Notes under the pieces: generated by a model
The model's input: the letters and a program-made list of their open reading frames with translations, nothing else
Told to the model about the DNA's origin: nothing
Database searches by the model: none
Program-made: the position numbers and the translations under genes
Shown: in pieces, positions 36,469 to 48,311 of the stretch
How positions within the stretch are numbered: position 1 is the first letter of the stretch
How the letters are laid out: each line of letters begins with the position of its first letter
DNA from: Karalla daura
Taxonomy: Eukaryota > Chordata > Actinopteri > Chaetodontiformes > Leiognathidae
Assembly (NCBI GenBank): GCA_029224185.1
Contig: CM055189.1
Location: forward strand, 24,333,070 to 24,397,069
Length of the DNA stretch: 64,000 bases
Direction of reading: 5' to 3'

Positions 36469-37501
36469 TTCACTTTATTTGAGCCAACTATGCATGACCT
36501 AGTTTGGGAACCTTTCAAGCTGAACAATTAACTTTCTTTTTTTTTTCTTTTTTCTTTTTTCGAAGCCTCTTCCTTTATGGCATCCTTTCCACGGAGGAAC
36601 TGACAAGACAAACACCAGGTTTAAACATAAGCACTTTGGCTTGAATGCTTGGGCAGACTCTAATTAAACATGAATGATAAAGACATGCCTTGTTTGCTCA
36701 GTCAAGTTCATCCGCATACACAAGGAAGACGATAATACGCCGAGAGAGTCGAGACGGCCTCTCTCTGCTTCCTCTCCACCGAAAATGAAATATAGATCTC
36801 ATTGCTTTTTATAGCCCGGAATGAGTAATGTTCGACCAATGAATTAGACGTCTGCCTGCATTTAGCTCAACAAACAATTCTCTTATATTTATGACAGTCA
36901 CGATGGGCTCTTATGACCAGTTAATCTTTGCAATTTGTGATTTAGTATGTGCGCATTTCCTCACGGCCACTCTGTATCACTGATATCAGCATGTCGCCGC
37001 TTCATTTTGGGATGGCGGCGCGTTGCACCCAGGCCTCTCCACTTCAAACGGCCCACCTCCCAAGTTCACGACTCGGGCGACCCTTAAAACCACACGGCGG
37101 GAGATCTCCGAGACCACTTTGCGTGCTAGGTAAACAAAGCGCCGCCATTCAGCAGCGCCGTTTCACAAAGCAGCACGCAATAAAAAAAAAAAAAAAAAAA
37201 TCGGGGGCATTCATCAGCAAACAGAAGCATGCACTATGCTTTGTTGCAGCCCTGGTATTTAGTTTCCGCCTCCTTTATGCAGTTTGTTAATGACCTCAAC
37301 AACAGAAGGGAATGTCAGCGGTAGGTAACGGAGTAGATCTCCAGCTACAGGACTGGCCAGGCGGAAATCTGGCCCTCTGTCACCAGACTGCGTTTCAGGA
37401 AGAGGTTCAAATGAGGACAAGACCAGCATTCAAATCCTGGGAGCCCTGGCCAGCAGTAACCACACTTTTATTGGGGTGTCAAGTCCGGACTAGAATGTGT
37501 G

Positions 37502-37600
37502 CTGTTGTTGTTGTTGTTGGCGGACGTGTTGTGCGCTTGTGTGTGTGTGTGTGTGCGTGTCTGTGTGTCTGTGTGTGTGGTGTGTGTGTGTGTGTGTGTG
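37502..37600. repeat. (GTT)n and interrupted (GT)n
   Basis: GTT triplets (37502-37519) followed after 20 bases by GT repeats with several interruptions (37539-37600). Confidence 0.9.
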
Positions 37601-38727
37601 GGGCTCTGCGTGGGAGAGGAGGAGTGGAGACTTTTAACATGGTTTCTTTTCCGTGCAACAAAAGCATGCTATCGCTGTGCCACACAGTATCATCTTGGTT
37701 CTTTGTGAAAGATTAAATCCACTGTAGGCTTTTACTCCTGTGCTCCGATCGCACGAGGGGAGAGGCATCCATTCATAAAATTGCACAATTTAGCCCGGTC
37801 CTGGCTGCACCTCTGAATACAACTATTGTTCTTTTCTTGTAATTCAACTCCTTTTTTGTCCCGTCGAAAAGACAACTGAAGAATCAGACATTCATCACGA
37901 CGAACAATATTGCTGTTGCCATTGTGCTGCAGAGTATTGTCAGCACCGTGTCCAGTGTCATCTCTTTCATTCATGTGCAAGATCATACTCGTCATCATAT
38001 TTTGCAGTGCTACTCTAAGCTCAGTGCTACCTCCAACTGCCGTCCTTGGGCTCTGCCAATTGCCACTGGAGTCGCCTGCGTGACCAGATCTCTCTGCCAT
38101 TTCATGTATGTTTTTCTGCTTTTGCTTCAGCTGCATCTCACACATACTCTATTGCATTTGGAGCCATCGCTGCCGCCGGAACTACAGCGGAGGAAGAACG
38201 CTCCTCTCATTCTGACTTCCCGACAATTACAAAATGGGAAGCGGCCAAAAGTTGAAGCCGCTCGGGCGAGAGCGCCAATTCAACACGACCGCATCTGCTG
38301 AGCGGCTGACAGAGGCGGCGCGGCTGATGGCGGCGTCTAACGGAGGCGCGTGCGAACTCGGATCTGCTCCTGGAGTCAGAGCGGTGTCGGTGGGGGGAGG
38401 AGCAGCTCGGTGGTAACCTTTACTTTCCTCTTTAAAACAGCAAACGTGGATTTTTTTTGTGGGGTGGGCCGCGAGTGGAACAAGCTGTAAACACAAGACT
38501 GAGGTATTATCACCCTGTAAAGTTGTCGTGGTGAACCTGATTGCATGAACTGGCTGTTTACACCTTCTCGCAGCTCTGGGTAGGTCTCCATGAACCCCCC
38601 CAGGGACACATCGGCCTCTCTAGCGGCTAAATGATTCACCACGTCCGCCGTCTGATCGCCGACCGGCCGCGTCTGTCTGGGCTTTTGTTTTCTGTGTTTT
38701 GCTTTTGTTTTTTGTTTGTTTTGTTGG

Positions 38728-38755
38728 TTTTTTTTTGGGGGGGGGGGGGGGGGGG
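38728..38755. repeat. Poly-T/poly-G homopolymer junction
   Basis: A T run passes into 19 consecutive G bases (38737-38755). The exact run length may be a sequencing or assembly artefact. Confidence 0.85.
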
Positions 38756-41700
38756 CGTCGTCGCCTGCGACTGCGGTCACAGACCGGCATGAGTCACGCT
38801 ACGACACAACAAGGTGTTTGCTGTCACTGGTGACAAAAGAAGGCTGAAATACAGCTGTCAGCAGCCTTTCATCCCTCAATCTCTCTCCATCATCCTAATA
38901 GTCACATAATCATTTCAGTGAAGGTGTGATTTATGGCCGCCATGCCAACACTACCAGTCTTTCTGGTTCGTCTCATCTTCCAGCGTCCAATCAAAGGCCT
39001 CAGGATCCACGTGTTACGAACATTTGTCATTAACAAACTTACTAACGGCGTCCCCCAAATGTGCCCGAAATGTCTTGAGTGGAATGGGCAATAACTCTCC
39101 TGGATGTGACTCGGTATTTCTGTATCACAACATTTTATCTCCTCATTTTTCACCACACTAATGTCTCTGCTGAGGCCACGTCATTAAATTCCTTTTCTCT
39201 TTATTATTTTACTTTATTATTTAGTTCATTTTTATCACATTCTTCGGATCTTAATTCGCTTTACTGGCTACCTGTTACACTGTTAGCAAAATTTAAAAAA
39301 AAAAAAATACAAAAACCCAAAAAATGACGCCTGATGTGAACAAGAACATCTCCAACTACAACAAGTGCAGATATATTTTACAGACCCTCTGCTCCTGGCA
39401 TCCATTCAGCCCTGTATGTAATCAGGTCCTCTCTGTGCTGTTGCCAGTACAGACTTACTGTAAAGCCAGGGTATAAAATGCCCCATGAGCAGCTTTCGTC
39501 TTTATCTCTCTCTCTCTCTCGATAGCGCATTCATTTTTTTAAACATATATTCTTAAATTTTAAGAGTGTGACTACTATAGTGCAGCCGCAGATCTCTCCT
39601 CTACACTGCCTCCAGTCCACCCACACCAGCGTGGACCGGCTGCCCAGAAGGCAGAGCAGAGCTGGCTCCTTGTGGCTTCCTCTACGTTATTCCTTTTCAT
39701 TCAGGTGTTTTATTCATTTAGGTTTTTTCTTTTTTTTTTCCTGTAGACCTTAATCTTTTTCATGCCCTACATGCAGTAGATATTTATGGCAATTCACAAA
39801 AGAAGGGATATGCTGAAAAAAAAAGATGTAATAATTTGGTTTTGTCTATTTTTAAGACATGGTTTGAGGCAGTGTGTGCTTTAAAGGCTGCAGGGCGAAC
39901 GCTATTATTCCCGAAAAAAAAATAAAAATCTATTTCCAGGGCCAAGCCAGTACACGCGTAGTTCTCCTGCCTCCATGAGCCAGACAGCATCACAGTCAAG
40001 TTCAGATTCTCCAGCGACCACAGCGACTGTCTTGCGGGGCTAATTCCTGCTCAGGGGGAAGGAGCTGATTTTTCTCTCTCGCTGCTGGACCGGACGACCG
40101 CTCTGAGAGTTCCAACAGCCAAAGAGCGCCGTGTACAGACAGTGATTTATTCATGCACTTGTCCCTGAGTGCTGTGACAACGGCTCACAAGACATTTTCG
40201 GCATATTTCAGTCCATGTGAACCACATATAAACACAGGAAAGGTTACACTTTGACGACGTCTGCCTTGTCTGAGCCTGTGCAGGGGAGCACTGTCATCCG
40301 TACCTGTGTCTTCTTTGACCTTGACAAACCATTTTCCTCCACATGCCCTGACATGTTGAGGAACCAATAATGTGCCCGACGCAGAGTTTGATCAATTCTG
40401 CCAATTAGATGCTTTTTAGTCTCACACAATTGAACTGCGGCGCCCCTCTATTACGTTAACGCTGTGTGCTGTGCTGTACATAATGAATCTAAATGACTCT
40501 TGGCTGAGGACAACTATTCCCAGCATCTTTCAGTGGATTATCAATTATTTGACGCGGTTTTACCAACACACTGAGAAACACCAAGCTGCCATACGGTTCC
40601 AGCGGCTTCTGAGAAACGTATTGATAAAACGCAAGATCGAACGGAGTTTCTGAAGCACACTTGCGGCTGAGCGGTGTGCAAATGGGAGGAATGTGCTGTA
40701 TACTGTAAACTGAGCACATGATGACTTTAATCCAATTGAACCCAATTTGTTCATTAAACGTGGATAATTCTTGTGCTGCACACTGCATTATTTTAACATG
40801 CTGGTAGTCACATACGTTCAGCGAGTCGAGAAATTGATTTATTGCGTCCGTCGCACACACTCCTGTGCACAGACACGGCCATGTTAACTTTATGGGTCTT
40901 GCTTCAACATGCATGACATGACTCGTGCTCAGCGATCTCGCTCTGCAATCATCGAGCTTGTTGTTAACACTCGAGAGTGAGAGTGATTTAAAGAGGCTCC
41001 TTGTGTGCTTTCCCAGTTATCTGACATTTATTGAATTGAGCCATTGAAGTTACAGAAAGGAGGAGACGCGAACTGATTCCATGATGTCTGTCACTCCTCA
41101 TACAGTTGAGCACAGTTCACGCATTGCATCCCTCATTAAATTACTACTGTATATTAGATATTTGGACGCGTGACAATGCACATAATTAATAGACCTGCAT
41201 GCCACATAAGACGGCATCGTTGCTAGACGATTACATCTGCTCGTGGTGACAGCTGAGACCTGCGGCCGCGGCCTGGCACCTTCACCTGTAACATCCGCTC
41301 CACAACCCAAACAAGCAGCTGCCCGCTTTATAGTCAGGAACCCATAATGCACTGGGAGCCCCTGTGCATGCCCGGTGTTGGGATTTAATTGGATATTAGT
41401 ATCCAGCAGTGTCTGAATTAATCAAATCATTTCCATCCATTAATTTAGTGGAGGAACATACAATTAAAGCCTTATTACTGTGCTCTCAGGAGTATGCCTT
41501 TTCATCCCCCTGCAGAACATTGAGAATTGGCCAGAGTCCAGAGCAAAGCATTCTCCCTGCTTGATTCTAGTACTTCCTCGTGATGGGCACTCTGTTGATC
41601 TCCAGCAACTGACTGTGAGCTTCAAGCAGGGGAAATGTCAGGCCATAGTAAGACTAAGAAAAGTCTAAAATGTTAAATTAGGGCATTTCTAAATGCAATA

Positions 41701-42592
41701 ACAGGCCGCTGGCTCCTATCTTCAGACTCAACCATTTGTCAGATTATGAAATTATTAGGTCAAAGGTCTGACAAGTTTTAGAGTAATTCTATTTGGTGAA
41801 ACATTACTATGAAAACCAGCACAAAAATGCCCTAAATAGGGTGAAAAGAGATTTGGAGATTTAGGCAGGGAGCAAACATAATCCGCTGCACTAATGTAGG
41901 TCATTTTACAATAATTTCCACATTTATATATTGCATACAAAGAAGATTTTTGTCATACTGGATTTCAAACTATAGCGGGCAGCTCCTAAAATAATCTCCA
42001 AGAGAATGAAGACAGGAATTTAATATTTTTTGACATTTGGGAAATTTCAGCACCTTAACTCAAATCTAAGGTATCTCTCAAGCCACCTGGTTCACGCAAG
42101 CATCCAATTTACTCTACAGTACATACATTCAATTTCGATTTGGGCGACTCCTTTTCTTCCCCCCCTTCTACTTCTCCTGCGAATCTGAGTTAAAATGTTT
42201 TTGAACAAAGTAATCCAGACCGCTCAGATGAGCAGCCATTTTTAATTAAAACCATTTACAGAGGAAACCAAAGTGAGAAAAAAAAAGAGCCGAGGGATTT
42301 TACACTCTGTCATCCAAGGCTTCAGCGGATCAAAGAGTTTTAGTTGTGCTTTTTAAATGGTTATGTAACATTTTTGCCTATGAAACACTGGGCCCGGGTG
42401 CCATGTCGCCGGTCCAAAACTCGACGGTGCCACAGAGTTCCTGCAGTGCACTTTCACATTTAATCAACCTGTGCTGATGTCTAAGTATAGCTGCCAATCA
42501 TCGCATTACCACAAATCTGAGAGGAAAGCAGCAAACTATGAAATATATGATATTCCATTTTCTGCTTACAGCTGCTTGTCTATGCATTAACT

Positions 42593-42665
42593 GTATGTAT
42601 GTATGTATGTATGTATGTATGTATGTATGTGTATGTGTGTGTGTGTGTGTGTGTGTGAGTGTGTG
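42593..42665. repeat. Compound (GTAT)n(GT)n microsatellite
   Basis: About nine GTAT units pass into a GT run. Intron 2, about 2.1 kb from exon 2. Confidence 0.95.
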
Positions 42666-44724
42666 CGCCTCCCTCCGTGGCTGGCTGGCTGGCAGCCATG
42701 TGGCCCACCTCTTACTGTCATCCTGTCTGACATTAGGGCTAAGCTGGATCTCATTAGGACCAAGGTGGCAGTGATGCCGTCAACATCGCTCTGCCTCCTG
42801 CCATATGGGTCGCCTCCACGGTAACAGGGCTGCATCCATCTCCTAGGAGCCTCAAGCTTCGCTATGGCACACGCGCATACACACACACACACACGCAGCG
42901 TATCTGCTCTCCAGTCGAGCGTGTGCTGTGTGCACGTGAAGCTAAATAAACACGTCGTGCACTGGAGAGGTGAAAAATGATAAGATATTCAGACGCATTT
43001 ATATGTGTGTTTACTGCCGCTGGAAATACAGTATTATCACAGGCACATTGTGCATTAAAAAAAACACAAGTTTCTATAGATTAGGAAAATTGTTTAGGAA
43101 TTGGTTTGGGTACCAGCAAAGCTTGTTATTATGTGTCATTGCAGCAGGAATCGCACATCTTGCAGGAGAAAATGGATCTTTCATCATATCTTGTTGTATA
43201 ATAAAGGTGTGATATATGTGTGAAACAACCATCACCGTCATCATGAATGTTTGACGTTCCCTGCTCGGGCTACAGTGAATCATTTTGCATCTGACGACCC
43301 GTGGGAATATAAACTGACTTTTTCGCTGCCTCCAAACTCTGCCCCCCCCCCCACCCTCCACCCCCTACCCCCGGGATCGAAATGAAAACAGAAAATGAAG
43401 ACTGACTGAAAATGACAGGGTAATCAGTGAGATCTGCACAGTCGCTTTCTACAAATTCAATCAGGAAAACTTCTGATATAATAAATCTCCATTTTGAGAT
43501 TCTGCGCTTCATCACTGCCCAAAGTCAGTCTGCACTTGTCACAGTCAAAAGTCATGGTGGAAAGATAGGCGCAGCGACGCACCGGCAGCATCCCAGCAGC
43601 CGCTCAGAGCTCCTCGCTCAGCCAGCATCCATCTCCCCAGCCGGCCCAAGTAAACAGGAAGTCCTTTATGACTTTATTTTGTGCTTCCTTGCACCAGCTC
43701 ATAAAAACTGGATTTATAACATGCATAAAAAGATGATGGCCGCGTATTTCACACCAGCAGCAATAGACAGTAAATGTTATTAAAACACACAAAAATCATA
43801 TCACACTGAAAAACTTCCCACAAACCGTTCTTCTGATTTACTGTAAATAAAAGACAGCCGCTCGCTCTGCTACCTAAGTGCACATTATAAACATTACCAC
43901 ATCACCATGTGTTGCAAGGTGTAGACTATGGCTTTGATATCCACTTTGCTCGTTTGCGTCGATGATAATTTACTTCCTGCAGCTTCACATGCAACTAGGT
44001 CACCGGAATACATTGGAAGCAAAACAACTGTGTCAAAGTTGCACTTTGCCAGTTTGGCGGCTATTATCGATTTTTTTTTTTTTTCCCGTTGGCCTGTTTG
44101 ATTTGTTTCAGCCCCCACCCTCACTCAACACAACTGTTTATTTCATCACTTTGGCAACAAAACCATGTGATCAATCATTCAAAATATGTGATGCTGCCAA
44201 TGGACTTGAGCCCATAAAAACAGATATTTGCATTACACAAGGTCCCAGCCTGACCTCCTGATAACAGACCAATAAATTTCTTTTTTTGTTGTCGTACACA
44301 CAGACGGGTCCTGATAAGAGGTAAACTTTGCCTCTGTGTTACAGTAGACCACGGGGCAGCGCAAGCAGCGATGGTGTTGTGATCACATGCTACTGTAACA
44401 ATGACCTGGACCCCGTCCTTTAATTCCTGTTCCCCTAGCCAGCATCCCGCTGCCTTTCCCAAGCCCTGCTGTTGTTATTATGTTTGTGCTATTCAAAGCA
44501 AACGCCCTAAATCCCTTGTGCAACACTGGTGTGACTGTAACTGGCCCTCCGTCTATCTGAATATGTAAAGGGACTCGCTAGTATAAACAGGTATACTGAG
44601 AAAAAAACAAACTTGAGCCTTGTTTCTGTCTTTGAGACTTTAAATTGGGAGATTTATCACAAAGAAGAAAGGGATTTTAAGAGATATACTTGGAGAGAAA
44701 AACAGACATTTATGTACTCCTTAC

Positions 44725-46517
44725 CTGTCGGTGAGACAGTTCTGGCCCGGGTATCCCTCACCCCTGGCTAACGACCCCTGTGACATGCCGGGCCGAGATT
44801 TCCACGACTCCATTAACGCTGTTACGGGAGAAATTAGATTCAACAAAGGGTTGGACTGGTCCCTCACATCGTGCCGCGTGAAAGACATTGTTCCTTGGGC
44901 TCCAATCTGGTAATGGAATGAATGTCCACCGGAATTAACTCCAACAATGGCCGAAGTGGGCATGCTGTTGTTCTCTTGGTAATAGCTGCCATCAGTGGTC
45001 TCCTGCTTAACCCCTTTAGACAGGACATTGTTGGAGAACACATCGGGCTCATAGTTCCCATTCATAGAGGAGACAGGGGGTCCTAAGATACCAGAAAGAC
45101 TGTATTCATCGATGTTATTCCTCAGGGACAAGTAGGTGGTCTCAGATGAGGAAAAGAGACCCAGAGATGGGGACTGCTCGCTGTAGGGCTGCTGGCCCAT
45201 ACATCCCTCATTTTTGTTTGGCTCACTCTTAATCTGGGCGATAAAAGGTGTGCTACTCGCATTACACTTGGAGCTGCCTAAACACATGCTCCTGAAGTCA
45301 GTCCCCGGCTCGTTCTTTATGTACTTCACCATGCCCATCTGGTCTAAGCCCACGTTGAACACCTCCCCGTCCACCATCTCTACTTTGGGGAACTCAAAGT
45401 TCTTGAAGTCTGTGTCTCGGCTCACGCCTGCTGCCTCCGGGCTGTTGGTGTCATTCTGCACCAGCCCCAGCCCACTGGCAGGACTGGCCACAGGAAAGCC
45501 GCCTGAGGAGGGGTTCTGTGGGCTGCTGACCGCCATGGGTGCCCCTGTGGCCGGACTGGAGATGGAGGGCCTGGCTGCGTTGCAGCTGTTTGCAGCGGCG
45601 CAGCCTCCACCTGTTGGGCTGGAGACCGAGGACCTGATGTTGCAGGTGGTGCTGCAGGACGGAGGTGACCTGACGCTGCTCATACTCTGGGGGCTGGACA
45701 TGGGCGAGCGCATGACGTTGAGCGGGCTGGTGAGCGGCGGAGAGCCCACCGTGCTGGACTCCACGGGGCTACATGTGGCTGAGTTCCTGCGTTTGATGTT
45801 GGCCAGAGTGGCAGCGCAGGACGTCTGGCTGACAGGGCTGCCCACGGACGAGCACATTGGTCCAAAGCAGGCGGGGGGACTGGTGGTGGAGGACACCATG
45901 TTGTTGCTGCCCCCGGGGCTGGAGATGGAGCTGGAGGTCTGGGGGCTGCAGGACAGGGAGGAGGCCAGCATGGAGGCCGAACTGACCGGAGTCCCAGCGC
46001 TGCACTCTCGGGCTGTGGTGCCGGGCAGCGGGAAGCCAAATGGCTTCAACTTGGGGCTCTTTGTGGAGCCACACTGGGTCTCCTCTAGGGGCCGCCCACA
46101 CGCTGGATACATCTTCCCAGGGCTGCTGCTGCCCCCGTGCTGGATAAAGGCAAACTCTGCCTCCCTGGCAGCATTCATATACAGGCCCATAGACTCAGCC
46201 ACAGTCTTGGAAAGCTCCTTGGAGTCCATTTCCTGCTTATGACTGTGGAGAGAGTTGTTGAAGTGTGGGAGAACAAATGGCTGGTTCTGGCCGTGCCGAA
46301 GCACAGGCTGCTCCGGCTTCTTTGTGTTGTCGTCTTTGCAGTCGGCGGCCGGGCTTCCAGCGGCGCAGCTCACATTGACTATGTCCATCAGGATGTCACT
46401 GCTGGTCAGACTGGAATCCTCTGTGCTGCAGCAGTGCTCCATGGTGCTGGGGACCTGCGACCATCTGTTCTCTGTGTCACTGCCATCAAAGAAACTTTGG
46501 TATCTTTTGGTCTCCAT
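44725..46517 (-). CDS. nr3c2: Mineralocorticoid receptor, coding part of exon 2 (N-terminal domain)
   Basis: This exon encodes residues 1-597 and two bases of codon 598 of the mineralocorticoid receptor, a ligand-activated transcription factor for corticosteroids that moves from cytoplasm to nucleus. The start is METKRY, in a good context (GCC before ATG, G after). MR-specific blocks are visible: DIVNVSC (45-51), SKELSKTVAESMGLYM (99-114), LSGILGPPV (474-482), SAIVGVNSGG (522-531) and the FHYQIGAQGT block (535-543). The region corresponds to AF1a, the central inhibitory region and AF1b. Residues 132-360 are Ser-Pro rich (17 of the 20 Ser-Pro pairs). SUMO consensus sites are seen at K401 (IKNE), K430 (IKSE) and K504 (VKQE). 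A basic KRR lies at 242-244. The exon ends at a consensus donor, ACAG|GTAAGG, at 44725/44724. These blocks separate it from the glucocorticoid receptor. The frame is intact, with no stop or frameshift. Confidence 0.97.
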
Positions 46518-46528
46518 GGCTGGCTCAT
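46406..46528 (-). other. Upstream ORF overlapping the nr3c2 start codon
   Basis: An ATG (A at 46528) lies 11 bases before the nr3c2 ATG in another frame. It is open for 40 codons into the coding sequence and stops at a TGA at 46408-46406. Its context is weak (T at -3, A at +4), so ribosomes would mostly scan past it. Any use would reduce receptor translation. It is read directly from the sequence; its function is unproven. Confidence 0.5.
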
Positions 46529-46536
46529 TGATTCAC
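46518..46536 (-). other. nr3c2: nr3c2 exon 2, 5'-untranslated part and splice acceptor
   Basis: Nineteen bases lie between the predicted acceptor and the start codon. The acceptor reads as a pyrimidine-rich tract followed by TGCAATAG|GTGAATC, with AG at 46538-46537. This leader contains an out-of-frame ATG 11 bases before the main start. The acceptor is inferred from its consensus and from the known structure of NR3C2, where the first coding exon is exon 2. Confidence 0.8.
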
Positions 46537-47901
46537 CTATTGCACAGGAAGGAGACAGAGGTGAGATGTGTAAGAAAGTTCACAGCACTTGTTGCCATGC
46601 GGCAGGTTGAAAGTGATAATGGCAGATGCGGCACAGACTTCTCAAATTAGCCAGGGATTAAAGGTGAGACATGACATTTCTAGGCTTATCTTAATGAACC
46701 TTAAATCTGTGCCGTACTAATTTGCTTTCAGTTAGGTGTCAAAAGCAACATGCTCGGCGACAGTGTGTAAAAGCCGAATGAGGTAGAATCAGACAAAGGA
46801 GGCAGACAAGGGGAGCAGGGCTGTGTGAAGGTGTAGAAATATTCCATCACACGGACGGAATGATCCCACATATGTTGTCATGTAACTTTCATGTCGGCGC
46901 TGAATGCCGCCACACTGCGTAAAATGTGGAAAAAGTGAAGCAGAGCCTGTTCCTCCCCCCTCGCTGCCCTACAGCAGATGCACCCGGGCTGACAGCTTGG
47001 GGAAAGGGTTAAACCCCGCTCCGTGACGTCGCCGGGTTCGGATTTAAATCCCCTCCTCTGCTGCCTCCCCATTGGTCAGGCCGGGCAGAAATCCGCCAGC
47101 TTTGCGAGGCCGGACGCGGATTGGTTCCCGGGCTGTCACTCAATAGTTATTGCTCTTGCAGCCACAACATAGCTGCGACACAACTTGAAATGTTGCTTTC
47201 TCGGCCAACGCAGCCCCGTCATGTGCAAAAAGTGTGCGCAGCGCGGCCAGTTAGCGCACACGGTGCAAAAGCACCTGAGCCCGCGGACTGCGGCGGTGTG
47301 CCAGGGCTCGCTGTCCTCCGCGAGCCTCGGAGCAGACAGACCTGAGGAAAAGTTATTCAGCCTGTCTGCGAAATAAGCCGAGCACATGATGTGCACATCC
47401 CCAGAGCTGACAGCAGAAAGTAAAAGAGGCGGCAGCCCCCATCATCCTCCTCCTGCCTGCCTGCCTGTCTCACTGTCTGCCTGCCCTCCTGTCTCACTGC
47501 AACTCTCTGCACAGCGCTCCATTTTGCGTTGGCGCAGAATAACAGCCCCAAAAGAGGGCTTTTCACACACTGTTGCAGCTCAAGTTGTTTTTTTTCTGGG
47601 GCTGTGTAGAAGTCGCCTGACGCGCAGCTTTTGAGTGACAACGCGCAAAAGCGACGAAATATCAATTATTGGGGTTCTTCCAAAAAATAATAATAATCTG
47701 ACGCCTCTGGACCTGCGTGTGCGTCCCCTGACAGGTGTGCGCACACATGCTGTGCACAAACGAGCTTTCCACACTACGTGGGTAAAGTTGTCCTGGGTGC
47801 AGACCCTGTCCCGGACCCGGTGCAGAGTCCCGCGCTGTGCATGGACACACGGAGACACGGAGGGAGAGAGACAGGACTTGTCCACGGCAGCCCCCGCTTA
47901 C
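46537..47901 (-). other. Candidate nr3c2 intron 1 / proximal promoter stretch
   Basis: If exon 1 ends at 47902, this is intron 1. The right part (from about 46960) is CpG-rich and has promoter-type motifs listed separately. A CTGC-rich tetranucleotide stretch lies at about 47452-47500. The left part (46540-46900) is ordinary AT-balanced sequence. I see no coding sequence here; the open frames do not resemble known proteins. Confidence 0.5.
47017..47126 (-). promoter_or_regulatory. Candidate second (proximal) promoter: CCAAT, CCAAT, TTTAAA, CRE
   Basis: Read on the minus strand the order is CCAAT at about 47120, CCAAT at about 47073, a GATTTAAATC box at 47050-47041 and a TGACGTC-type CRE at 47024-47030. 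The CCAAT to TTTAAA to start spacing would fit a start near 47015, directed toward exon 2. No strong donor follows before exon 2, so its transcript might read straight into exon 2 or use a weak donor. Mammalian NR3C2 has a second promoter (P2); equivalence is inference. Confidence 0.35.
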
Positions 47902-48235
47902 CTTAACTACGACATTCAGAGTTGTCAGGTGTCCGTGTTGCTGGGCAGTGATCATCCACCGGACGAGGACACACGCCGAGCAAAGTCACTGTGGCGCGAG
48001 CGACGTGTCCGCTCCGCTCCCCCGGACACTGAGAGTGACAGCGGCCGGACGCGGCGCTCCGAGAGCGGACAGTCTGCAGCCTGAGACCCGGGACGAGATC
48101 CTCCACAGCGGCGGAGGAGAAGGAGGAGGAGGCGGCGGCGGCGGCGGCTCTGACAGGACCAGCGACAGCACGGCAGCTCCTCACATTATGGCCGCAGTTA
48201 TTGCACACTGGCGAGTCCGGGCCCGGGTTTAGAAA
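47902..48235 (-). other. nr3c2: Candidate non-coding exon 1 of nr3c2 (5' UTR)
   Basis: On the minus strand a near-perfect splice donor, TTAAG|GTAAGC, sits at 47902/47901 inside the CpG-rich region upstream of exon 2. It is the best donor I could find between the promoter region and the exon 2 acceptor, and joining it there would give an intron 1 of 1364 nt. The exon's 5' end is not visible. I place it arbitrarily near an A-rich tract on the plus strand at about 48232-48249. The exon would be rich in GCC/CTC triplets (48121-48150) and contain several short upstream ATGs. It could match exon 1-alpha of mammalian NR3C2, but 5' UTRs are poorly conserved, so this is inference. Confidence 0.45.
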
Positions 48236-48311
48236 AAAAAAGAAAAAAAAGGCCAAAAGAAAGAAGAAGAGTATTAAAAACAAACCAAGGAGTCGGTGTT
48301 GAAGTCAGAGC

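Larger units (their letters stand above)
8735..44724 (-). other. nr3c2: nr3c2 intron 2 (35,990 nt)
   Basis: The intron is bounded by the GTAAGG donor at 44724 and the TTTCAG acceptor at 8735. I see no coding exon inside it. It holds many CA/GT and CT/GA microsatellites, two minus-strand SINE copies (32.64-33.35 kb), a perfect hairpin (33602-33635), CpG-dense islets at about 15.13-15.33 and 17.06-17.42 kb, weaker ones near 27.0, 30.5, 37.0 and 38.2 kb, a 19-base A run (37182-37200) and a 19-base G run (38737-38755). The rest is unique-looking, AT-balanced sequence with no feature I can support. A long intron between the A/B exon and the first zinc-finger exon is also found in human NR3C2. Confidence 0.9.

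Noticed and set aside
45680..46101. Pro/Ala/Cys-rich open frames on the minus strand within exon 2
   Set aside because: They are alternative frames of the GC-rich receptor coding sequence with no independent start context or homology.
45214..46242. A 342-codon open frame on the plus strand opposite nr3c2 exon 2
   Set aside because: It is an antisense shadow of the Ser/Pro-rich coding exon. Its composition follows from the exon's codons and it resembles no known protein.
47635..48232. Arg-rich plus-strand open frames in the promoter region, possibly a divergent gene
   Set aside because: Their composition follows from CpG-rich DNA, no known domain is visible, and no splice-linked continuation was seen. 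A divergent non-coding transcript is possible but not supported.
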